Source: Bacillus subtilis subsp. subtilis (lineage in GTDB: Bacteria > Pseudomonadota > Gammaproteobacteria > Xanthomonadales > Xanthomonadaceae). Taken from it: 64,000 nucleotides of DNA. Positions 50,664-58,025 of the stretch are shown piece after piece (position 1 is the stretch's first letter; each line of letters starts with the position of its first letter). The position numbers were made by a program, and so were the translations under genes. The DNA lies in contig JAHREJ010000011.1 of NCBI GenBank assembly GCA_021733645.1, forward strand, positions 31,794 to 95,793, read 5' to 3'. The notes under the pieces are model-generated. The model saw only the letters and a program-made list of their open reading frames with translations, did no database searches and had not been told where the DNA came from.

Positions 50664-52397
50664 ATGACCCGTTCAACCTATTCCGCCGCGCTGCTCGGCC
50701 TGCGCCGTTCCGCCCTCGCCGCCGGCGTCGTGCTGGTGCTGGCCAGCGGTGCCGCCCATGCCCAGGACGGCAGCGGCGACAGCACCCTGATCAAGCTGAT
50801 CCGTGGCCTGATCGACAGCGGCGCGCTCAAGCCCGAAGCGGGCCAGGCGCTGCTGCTGGAGGCCCAGCGCGAAGCGGCCGTGGCCCGCCCGGCCGCGGCC
50901 ACCACCGCTGGCATCGCCGCACAGCCGGGGGATGTGCGCGTGCCGTACATTTCCCAGACCGTGCGCGATGAAATCCGCGACGAACTCAAGACCAGCATGA
51001 TGGCCCAGGCCAAGGCCGAAGGCTGGGCCGCCCCGGACCAGGTGCCCGACTGGACCCAGCGCCTGCGCGTGCAGGGCGACGTGCGCGTGCGCAACGAAAG
51101 CCGGCTGTACTCCGACCGCAACAGCGACATCGAAGTGGACTGGGCGCGCATCAACGCCGGCAACGGCTACGACGTCAACGGCAATACCAACCTGGGCCTG
51201 CCGCCGCTGCGCAACACCCGCGAAGACCGCAACAACTCCTGGCGCATCCGCGCGCGCCTGGGCGTGGTGGCCGAACTGGGCGAACACACCCGCGCCGGCG
51301 TACGCCTGGCCACCGGCAACGACAACGGCCCGGTGTCCTCCACCCAGACCCTGGGCGGCGGCCTGGCCAAGAAGGACGCGTGGCTGGACCAGGCGTGGCT
51401 GTCCTACACGCCCGTGCAGGGCCTGGACATCATCGGCGGCCGCTTCGGCAACCCGTACTGGTCCACCGACACGTTGTTCTCCAACGACCTCAACTTCGAC
51501 GGCCTGGCGTTCAAGTACGCGCACGCGCTGGGCGGCGAAGGGCTGTCGCTGTTCGCCACGCTCGGCCTGACCCCGCTGGAGTATTCCTCCGACGGTTTCC
51601 CGAATACCAGCCAGACCAAGATGAAGAGCGAGAACAAATGGCTCAACGGCGTGCAGGTGGGCGCGGACTGGCAGTTCGGTGATGCGCAGAAGCTCCGCGC
51701 GGCAGTGGGCTACTTCGACTTCCGCAACATCGCCGGCGAATACTCCCAGCCGTGCGCGCTGTATGCCGGTGCCGACCACTGCAGCAGCGACTGGTCGCGC
51801 CCGGCCTTCATGCAGAAGGGCAACACGCTGATGCTGCTGCGGAACATCGCACTCGACCCGCTGGACCCGGCCAACACCCCGATGCCGCAGTACGTGGGCC
51901 TGGCCTCGGAATTTGAACTGCTTGATGTCAACCTGGCCTGGGAAACCCCCACCTTCGGTGGCTACGCATTGCGCCTGGAAGGCCACGGCATCAAGAACCT
52001 GGCCTACGACCGCAACCGCATGTGGCAACGCGCACAGGGCGGCATCGTCACCAACCTGGGGGCGGCCGCCAATGGCGTGGCCGGTCCGCAGGACATCCAG
52101 AGTGGCGACATGGCCTATATGGCGCAGGCCACCTTCGGCCATCTGGCGCTCAAGCAGGCCGGCGACTGGAACGTGTGGCTGGGCTACAAGCGCCTGGAAG
52201 CCGACGCGCTGCCCGACGCCTACAACGATTCCAACTTCCACCTGGGCGGCACCAATGCCAAGGGCTACTACCTGGGCAGCTCCTACATGTTCGACAAGAA
52301 CGTATGGCTCACCGGGCGCTGGATGGCCGCCAAGGAAGTCACCGGCGCGCCGCAGTCCATCGACGTGTTCCAGCTGGAAGTGAGCGCCGGTTTCTAA
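50664..52397 (+). CDS. Putative outer-membrane porin
   Basis: A 577-residue protein with signal peptide (ending AHAQ), a short helical N-terminus (LIKLIRGLIDSGALKPEAGQ) and a long beta-barrel with alternating strands. Typical segments are RLRVQGDVRVRNESRLY, RIRARLGVVAELGEHTRAGV and LDIIGGRFGNP. It ends in SAGF with a terminal aromatic residue, the outer-membrane sorting signal. It resembles the 'putative porin' family found next to DUF2341-ExbB genes in related bacteria (from memory of gene neighbourhoods, not checked). No TonB box is apparent. The ATG at 50664 is chosen; upstream frame is open by chance. Last gene of the operon. Confidence 0.85.
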   Translation: MTRSTYSAALLGLRRSALAAGVVLVLASGAAHAQDGSGDSTLIKLIRGLIDSGALKPEAGQALLLEAQREAAVARPAAATTAGIAAQPGDVRVPYISQTVRDEIRDELKTSMMAQAKAEGWAAPDQVPDWTQRLRVQGDVRVRNESRLYSDRNSDIEVDWARINAGNGYDVNGNTNLGLPPLRNTREDRNNSWRIRARLGVVAELGEHTRAGVRLATGNDNGPVSSTQTLGGGLAKKDAWLDQAWLSYTPVQGLDIIGGRFGNPYWSTDTLFSNDLNFDGLAFKYAHALGGEGLSLFATLGLTPLEYSSDGFPNTSQTKMKSENKWLNGVQVGADWQFGDAQKLRAAVGYFDFRNIAGEYSQPCALYAGADHCSSDWSRPAFMQKGNTLMLLRNIALDPLDPANTPMPQYVGLASEFELLDVNLAWETPTFGGYALRLEGHGIKNLAYDRNRMWQRAQGGIVTNLGAAANGVAGPQDIQSGDMAYMAQATFGHLALKQAGDWNVWLGYKRLEADALPDAYNDSNFHLGGTNAKGYYLGSSYMFDKNVWLTGRWMAAKEVTGAPQSIDVFQLEVSAGF

Positions 52398-52541
52398 ACC
52401 GGCAAGCCGCAGCGCAACGCGTCACTGTTTCAACCGGGACACCGGACAGAACCACGACACGGACGTCGTGAACCGCGCATCGCACGGTTCGCCGCCACGC
52501 CAGGCAGGTGGGAAGACCTCGCCTTGGCCGCCCGGCAGTCT

Positions 52542-52595
52542 GTCCGGTACCCGACCGGACCCGCCCCGTGTAGCGCCACCCCACGGGGGGGGCGC
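52542..52595. repeat. Hairpin and SMAG-like element behind the porin gene
   Basis: GTCCGG (52542-52547) pairs with CCGGAC (52555-52560). It is followed by a GTAG-headed palindrome from 52570 (gcgcc...ggcgc around a C/G run). They lie between the convergent porin and hypothetical genes and may act as transcript ends. Confidence 0.45.
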
Positions 52596-52634
52596 GCAGC
52601 ACCGGCCCTTACATGGCCCAGCGCGCGACGTGCG

Positions 52635-53042
52635 TCAACGATGTGGCCACCACCAGAACCACAACGCCTGCGCACCGTGGCCCACACTGTGGTCGCCACG
52701 CCCCGCGGCGATATCCAGCACGCCGTGTCGAAGATCCGCCATCGCTTCGGACCCCAGCCGCAGCGACACGCGTCTCTCCTCAACCTGCCACTGCCAGAAC
52801 GGCACACCGTCGTCGAAGGTCAGCCGCCACGTCGTCGGCGCCTCCCACTGCGCATCCCGGTTGTTGGGTACCGCCAACTGCGCCGCACTGGGCGCTGTAA
52901 TCTGCAGCGTGCGCGTCGCCCCCGCACCGTCTATGCCGAGCGCATCCAGCAACGCCAGCAACGACACGCCACCCGCTGCATCGGCACCCAGATGCCAGCC
53001 GGGGAAGTTGCGCAGGTTGTCCCGATAGGACCAGAGCGACAT
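52635..53042 (-). CDS. Hypothetical protein, about 135 residues
   Basis: The frame encodes MSLWSYRDNLRNFPGWHL, then ATRTLQITAPSAAQLAVP, VPFWQWQVEERRVSLRLG and a Trp-rich end (ALWFWWWPHR). No signal, membrane segment or known domain is recognised; the alternating strands suggest a small beta-rich cytoplasmic protein. An upstream in-frame ATG at 53078 would add 12 residues. Neither start has a clear ribosome binding site, so the shorter form is a guess based on where the ordered sequence begins. Confidence 0.6.
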   Translation of the reverse strand: MSLWSYRDNLRNFPGWHLGADAAGGVSLLALLDALGIDGAGATRTLQITAPSAAQLAVPNNRDAQWEAPTTWRLTFDDGVPFWQWQVEERRVSLRLGSEAMADLRHGVLDIAAGRGDHSVGHGAQALWFWWWPHR

Positions 53043-53201
53043 GGTGCCGTGCTGCTGCCATGCATGTGAGCGATTCATGGCCGCAGTGTCCCAGAAACCA
53101 GACCGACCATCCTGGGTTGCAGTGCTCAGGAGGCCGGCAACGCATTACCCGAACTCCAAAACACACGCACGGCTCACCCCCAAACGTGGTTTCCAGCTGC
53201 G

Positions 53202-53720
53202 CTACTTGGAACCCTGGGGTGCGGGCGGCGGCCGAGATGCGCGCGCGGCCGCGCAGTCCGATACCGCCGACGTCATCACATGCTTCCCGGCGACATCCAC
53301 CACCTCGAAGCAGCTGCCAAACACGCGCTTCTGTGCCTCCCCCGGGTTGCCGGGCGTGCCTGGCGTATACCCCGACATGACCACCTCATAGCGCGTCCCC
53401 GCCCGTAACGCAGGGGCGGACGCGCCCCCGTGTCCATACACCAGGCACTGGCTGGGCGGCAGCGCAGGTTCGGCCGTTCCCGAACGCAGGAAGGTGTACT
53501 CCCACACCGGCACGCCTCCGGTACCACTCTCTTTGACCGACACTCTTGCGATGATCGGCGCGTGGGTGCGTGTTTCCCGTGTGTCGGGCACCCCAAAACA
53601 AGGTAAACCCGCGCGGTCCTGGATCGTCGCCGGCTGGTAGCGCCCCGGTGGCGATGCACAGCTGGCCATCATCGGCAGCAGAAGGCCCAGCAGGGCCACT
53701 GGCAGTTGCACTCGCATCAT
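53202..53720 (-). CDS. Lipoprotein, probable periplasmic immunity partner of the PAAR effector
   Basis: A 172-residue predicted lipoprotein with lipobox MASC (Cys21). The mature part has cysteines in GLPCFGV, PPSQCLVYG, VFGSCFEVVD and VSDCAAA, and strands such as IIARVSVKES and VWEYTFL. The pattern (short lipoprotein, LPPSQC-type block, GTRYEV) resembles putative T6SS immunity periplasmic lipoproteins. Its ATG overlaps the effector's stop codon by 4 bases, the usual arrangement of an effector-immunity pair. Immunity is inferred from context and pattern. Confidence 0.75.
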   Translation of the reverse strand: MMRVQLPVALLGLLLPMMASCASPPGRYQPATIQDRAGLPCFGVPDTRETRTHAPIIARVSVKESGTGGVPVWEYTFLRSGTAEPALPPSQCLVYGHGGASAPALRAGTRYEVVMSGYTPGTPGNPGEAQKRVFGSCFEVVDVAGKHVMTSAVSDCAAARASRPPPAPQGSK

Positions 53721-54934
53721 CGGGTCGTCCTCGGAAGGTTATCTTTGCTGCTGCGGTCGGCAAGGAACGCGGAGAGCGTACTTTGCAGCTGCGCAATGAG
53801 CCCGGCCGTGGTGCGATAACGGGCGTTGTTTACGATCAGTTGCGAGTCACGGAAGGCGACCAGGAAGTAGTCCGCCAGGATGTCACCCTGCGCCTCCATG
53901 TTGTAATCATGGAGCTGGCGCGTCTGGTCGAGCAGATAGTCGTAACTCATGTTGGGACGCGGCGCTCTTACCAGCTTGACGTTGTAGCCCAGTTGGTACT
54001 GCCAGACATGTGTCATCTCGTGGATGAAGAATTGCTGGTAGTCCACGTCACCTGCGGAATAGTCCTCCCGATAGATGCCCTTCGGGAAGTACATCTGCCC
54101 GTTGGGCGTAACGGCGGTGTCTTTGTCCTGGAAGCCCAGGAACATCCAGTACCCGTGGTTGTGAAGCTTCACCTTGCTGTAGTCGACCGCGTCGCCGAAC
54201 ACCAGTCGTGCCATCTCGATCTCGCCGGATGACAGGCTGCGCTCATGGCCGGGCGCACTCACCGGTACGACCGACGTGCCCATGCCCTCGGGGGTGGTAA
54301 TCACGCCATCGAGATCGAACACTGCGGCTTCATCGGCGCTTTCTGGTGCAACGCGTGCGCAGCAGCCGACCGGTTGCGTGGGGGGGCGCAGCTCGGCGCG
54401 CACGATCGCTTGGCTCTGCTCGGTCGATACACGCGAGGTTTCACCGTCTGCATTGGTGGTGCCGCTGACGGATCGCCCATCGTCCAGATGCAGCGTGTAC
54501 GGCACGTCGGCCAACGGTGTTCCTTGCGTACCGACGAATCGGAGCGCCTGATCGAAGGCGCTGGGAAGCTTGCTGGCGAGCAGCGCAGCTGCGCTCGCCA
54601 CGGCTGCCGCCTTTGCCGCCTTTGCCGACTTTGCCGCCTTGCCGGCGCTACCTCCGCCTGCCTCATCGATGACATGCACATGGCTTTGCTTGGCGGACAA
54701 TACCCGGCAGCCGCATGCCAGCGCGCTCCCATGCAGCGCAACGGGCTGGCCATCTACAATGATCGTGATATCACCTTCGACGATAGGAAACACGCCCTTG
54801 TGCAACGTGGGGCAGGTCGCCTTGTCACCGACACGCGCGACGCCAACGCCGTCGATGTCGGTTTCGTTCGACGCCGTGATCATCCGCCCACCGCTGGAGG
54901 TCGGGTCCCCCTTCACAATCCAGTTCCGTGCCAT
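53717..54934 (-). CDS. PAAR-domain type VI secretion effector with zinc metallopeptidase domain
   Basis: A 405-residue protein. The N-terminal PAAR domain (about 1-90: GDPTSSGGRMITAS, GVARVGDKATCP, HGSALACGCRVL) caps the T6SS spike. An Ala/Lys-rich helix (about 95-125) and a small beta domain (about 132-185, PYTLHLDDGRSVSGTT) follow. The C-terminal domain (about 225-395) has the zinc motif HEMTH (305-309, within FFIHEMTHVWQYQ) and a likely third ligand Glu347 in YNMEAQGDILADYF. It would be delivered into a rival cell's periplasm, matching the lipoprotein partner. No other T6SS gene is present in the window, so it is an orphan cargo pair. Confidence 0.85.
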   Translation of the reverse strand: MARNWIVKGDPTSSGGRMITASNETDIDGVGVARVGDKATCPTLHKGVFPIVEGDITIIVDGQPVALHGSALACGCRVLSAKQSHVHVIDEAGGGSAGKAAKSAKAAKAAAVASAAALLASKLPSAFDQALRFVGTQGTPLADVPYTLHLDDGRSVSGTTNADGETSRVSTEQSQAIVRAELRPPTQPVGCCARVAPESADEAAVFDLDGVITTPEGMGTSVVPVSAPGHERSLSSGEIEMARLVFGDAVDYSKVKLHNHGYWMFLGFQDKDTAVTPNGQMYFPKGIYREDYSAGDVDYQQFFIHEMTHVWQYQLGYNVKLVRAPRPNMSYDYLLDQTRQLHDYNMEAQGDILADYFLVAFRDSQLIVNNARYRTTAGLIAQLQSTLSAFLADRSSKDNLPRTTR

Positions 54935-55194
54935 GTCTCGCTTCCGTTGCAGACCAGCAGCGATGATGCGACGGATTGCGTATGAGTAACTGAATACGCG
55001 AATGTGGGTCTGCGTGTTCGCCGTCTGGCGGCGGCAAGGAATTGGCAGCGCACACCTGTCACGTGCGTTCGGTCACCAGGCAGCTGCGCGCTGGCGCGAC
55101 ATAGGGCTCAACACGGCCAGCAGGCGCATAAAGGCGCCCACACCGTAATCCAGCAGGATGGTGGACCTGCTTGGCACTACATACGATGGGGAGA

Positions 55195-55271
55195 TGGTGC
55201 GCCCGGAGGGATTCGAACCCCCGACCAATGGCTTCGGAAGCCACTACTCTATCCGGCTGAGCTACGAGCGC
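55195..55271 (-). tRNA. tRNA-Arg (anticodon CCG)
   Basis: The reverse strand folds into a full cloverleaf. The acceptor stem GCGCTCG pairs with CGGGCGC (one G-T pair), the D-arm is GCTCAGCCGGATAGAG, and the anticodon loop TTCCGAA gives anticodon CCG (reads CGG). The T-arm has GGTTCGAATCC, and discriminator A plus CCA are encoded (CCA at 55197-55195). It lies between the T6SS effector gene and ubiA. Confidence 0.96.
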
Positions 55272-55426
55272 GTTGTGTCCTGCAGTCCCGGGCGCCGGTG
55301 TGGGCCGCCGTACGCCTTGGCGGCGCGGGAGGAGCATTCTAGCGGTAAACGCGGCGCAGGTCTGCCCCCCGCGCAATTGCCCCGTACGGCAACGCCGGCG
55401 GCGGGCCGGGGCGGTATCCTTTGCGC

Positions 55427-56320
55427 ATGGCTTACGAACGTTTTGAAGTCCCCGCCGGCGGCGCACCGTCGCGCTGGGGCCAGTACTGGAAACTGATGCG
55501 CGCCGATCGCCCGATCGGCACCCTGCTGCTGCTGTGGCCCACCTGGTGGGCGCTGTGGCTGGCCACCGGTGGCCTGCCGCCGTTGTGGACCCTGTTCGTG
55601 TTCAGCGCCGGGGTGTGGCTGACACGGTCGGCCGGCTGCGTCATCAACGACTACGCCGACCGCTGGCTGGACCCGCACGTCAAGCGCACCCAGGACCGCC
55701 CGCTGGCCAGTGGCCGGGTAAAGGGGCGCGAGGCGCTGGTGCTGTTTGCGGTGCTGATGCTGGCCGCCTTCGCGCTGGTGCTCACCCTGAACCGGCTGAC
55801 CATCGGCTTGAGCTTCATCGGCATCTTCCTGGCCGCCAGCTACCCCTACCTCAAGCGCTACACCCACCTGCCGCAGGTGTACCTGGGCATGGCCTTCGGC
55901 TGGGGCATCCCGATGGCCTTCGCGGCCGTGCAGGGCGAAGTGCCGGTGATCGGCTGGCTGCTGTATGGCGCCAACATCCTGTGGTCCACCGCCTATGACA
56001 CCTGGTATGCCATGGTCGACCGCGACGACGACCTGAAGATGGGCTCCCATTCCACCGCCATCCTGTTCGGCGACCTGGACCTGGTCATCCAGGGCATCCT
56101 GTACGCGCTGTTCGTAGGCACCATGAGCCTGGTGGGCCTGCGTGCCGGGCTGGGTACGGCCTACTGGATATCGGTGGGCGTGGCCGCACTGCTCATCGCC
56201 TACGAGTTCATGCTGTGCCGCAAACGCGAACGCGAGGCCTGCTTCAAGGCCTTCCTGCACAACAACTGGGTGGGCGCCACCCTGTTCGCCGGTATCGCCG
56301 CCGCCCTGGCGTTCCATTGA
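55427..56320 (+). CDS. ubiA: 4-hydroxybenzoate octaprenyltransferase UbiA
   Basis: UbiA attaches the polyprenyl chain to 4-hydroxybenzoate in ubiquinone synthesis, in the inner membrane. The 297-residue protein has the first Asp-rich motif [20 protein letters not shown], with both diphosphate/Mg-binding aspartates. The second Asp-rich motif [13 protein letters not shown] and about eight membrane helices follow. The ATG at 55427 is preferred over the TTG two codons upstream. ubiC is not adjacent. Confidence 0.96.
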   Translation: MAYERFEVPAGGAPSRWGQYWKLMRADRPIGTLLLLWPTWWALWLATGGLPPLWTLFVFSAGVWLTRSAGCVINDYADRWLDPHVKRTQDRPLASGRVKGREALVLFAVLMLAAFALVLTLNRLTIGLSFIGIFLAASYPYLKRYTHLPQVYLGMAFGWGIPMAFAAVQGEVPVIGWLLYGANILWSTAYDTWYAMVDRDDDLKMGSHSTAILFGDLDLVIQGILYALFVGTMSLVGLRAGLGTAYWISVGVAALLIAYEFMLCRKREREACFKAFLHNNWVGATLFAGIAAALAFH

Positions 56321-56335
56321 AGAGCCACCGGCCGG

Positions 56336-56358
56336 GTAGTGCCGAGCCACGCTCGGCA
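56336..56358. repeat. SMAG-type REP element
   Basis: A GTAG head followed by the palindrome tgccgagc/gctcggca lies 16 bases behind ubiA. This is a typical Stenotrophomonas element with intact stem. Confidence 0.7.
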
Positions 56359-56476
56359 GCCGGTAAACCAACGGCCCCACGCTGGTAGTCCCCTGGCCCT
56401 ACGACCAATAGGCGACTGACAGCCCGCCCCCCAGCCCACACACTGCCCCCATTGAATTCCCCGGGAGGGTGGGCCG

Positions 56477-57901
56477 ATGGCCACGTCGACAACGGTGCAG
56501 GACGGTTTCATGGCGCGCGCAGCCCTGCGCTCGGCCGCCTGGGCAGAAAAGTGGTTCCCCGACGCCTACGTGTTCGCCGTGCTCGGCGTGGTCATCGTGG
56601 CCGGCGCGGCCATCGGCTTCGGGGCCACCCCGCAGGCCACCGCCAGCGCCTTCGGCGAAGGCTTCTGGAGCCTCATCCCCTTCACCATGCAGATGGCCTT
56701 CGTGGTCATCGGCGGCTACGCGCTGGCCACCGCCCCCATCGTGGCGCGCTTCATCGACCAGCTCGCGCGGGTGCCGCGCACCGGTCGCGGCGCGGTGGTG
56801 TACGTGGGCCTGGTGAGCATGCTGGCCTCGCTGCTCAGCTGGGGCTTCTCGCTGGTGTTCGGCGGCCTGCTGGTGCGCGCGCTGGCCCGCCGCGAAGACC
56901 TGAACATGGATTACCGCGCCGCTGGCGCGTCGGCCTACCTGGGCCTTGGCGCGGTGTGGGCGATGGGCCTGAGCTCGTCGGCCGCGCAGCTGCAGGCCAA
57001 CCCGGCCAGCATGCCGCCCGGGCTGGTGGAGATCACCGGCGTATTGCCCTTCACCGAAACCATCTTCCTGTGGCAGTCCATCGCGCTCACCACCGCGCTC
57101 ATCCTGGTGTCGCTGCTGATCGCCTGGCTCACCGCCCCCGGCCCGGCCACCGCCCGCACCGCGCGCGATTTCGACGGCGCCGCCCAGGCCGAACCGCAGC
57201 CGCTGCAACCGCGCACCCGACCGGGAGAATGGTTGGAATACAGCCCGCTGCTGACCGTGCTGCTCTCGCTGCTGGCCTTTGGCTGGCTGTTCGGCGAATT
57301 TGCCAGCAAGCCGCTGGTAAGCGCCATTGCCAACCTCAACACCTACAACTTCCTGTTCATTTCGCTGGGCCTGCTGCTGCACTGGCGCCCGCGCAGCTTC
57401 CTCAACGCGGTGGCCAAGGCGGTGCCCAGTACCACCGGTGTACTGATCCAGTTCCCGCTGTACGGCGGCATCGCCATGATCCTCACCCACGCAGTGGGCA
57501 GCGGCGATGAAACCCTGGCGCACCGGCTGTCCAGCCTGTTCGTGCACATCGCCACCACCGACACCTTCGCCCTGGTCATGGGCGTGTACTCGGCCGTGCT
57601 GGGCTTCTTCGTGCCCTCCGGCGGTGGCAAGTGGATCATCGAAGCGCCGTATGTGATGCAGGCCGCCAACGAACTGAAGGCCCATCTGGGCTGGGCCGTG
57701 CAGGTGTACAACGCCGCCGAGGCGCTGCCCAACCTGATCAACCCGTTCTGGATGCTGCCGTTGCTGGGCGTGCTGGGGTTGAAGGCGCGCGACATCGTGG
57801 GGTTCACCTTCATCCAGCTGCTGGTGCACATTCCGCTGGTGCTGGGCCTGCTGTGGCTGCTGGGCATGACCCTGACCTACGTGCCGCCGGTCATGCCATA
57901 G
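56477..57901 (+). CDS. atoE: AtoE-type short-chain fatty acid transporter
   Basis: A 474-residue integral membrane protein with about 12 hydrophobic segments, of the AtoE/TIGR00366 family. Typical blocks are WFPDAYVFAVLG near the N-terminus, GLVSMLASLLSWGFSLVFG and LSSSAAQLQANPASMPP, and PSGGGKWIIEAPYVMQAA near the C-terminal third. It likely moves short-chain fatty acids such as acetoacetate or butyrate. Ribosome binding site GGGAGGGTGGG precedes the ATG. No ato catabolic genes are adjacent. The gene converges with the HsdR-like gene. Confidence 0.88.
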   Translation: MATSTTVQDGFMARAALRSAAWAEKWFPDAYVFAVLGVVIVAGAAIGFGATPQATASAFGEGFWSLIPFTMQMAFVVIGGYALATAPIVARFIDQLARVPRTGRGAVVYVGLVSMLASLLSWGFSLVFGGLLVRALARREDLNMDYRAAGASAYLGLGAVWAMGLSSSAAQLQANPASMPPGLVEITGVLPFTETIFLWQSIALTTALILVSLLIAWLTAPGPATARTARDFDGAAQAEPQPLQPRTRPGEWLEYSPLLTVLLSLLAFGWLFGEFASKPLVSAIANLNTYNFLFISLGLLLHWRPRSFLNAVAKAVPSTTGVLIQFPLYGGIAMILTHAVGSGDETLAHRLSSLFVHIATTDTFALVMGVYSAVLGFFVPSGGGKWIIEAPYVMQAANELKAHLGWAVQVYNAAEALPNLINPFWMLPLLGVLGLKARDIVGFTFIQLLVHIPLVLGLLWLLGMTLTYVPPVMP

Positions 57902-57988
57902 CGGCCCAAGCGCCGTAGCGCCCGGCGCTGCCCGGCTGCATCGGATCTCCGGCAGCGGGGCAGGGCACCGCGTTACGGCAGGTGCCGC

Positions 57989-58025
57989 ACCCCGGCAGGG
58001 CCCGCTCGCCGTTGGGTGCCGGGGT
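57989..58025. terminator. Hairpin between convergent atoE and HsdR-like genes
   Basis: ACCCCGGCA (57989-57997) pairs with TGCCGGGGT (58017-58025) across a 19-base loop. It has no T-run and lies at the stop codon of the HsdR-like gene, so its function as terminator is uncertain. Confidence 0.35.
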
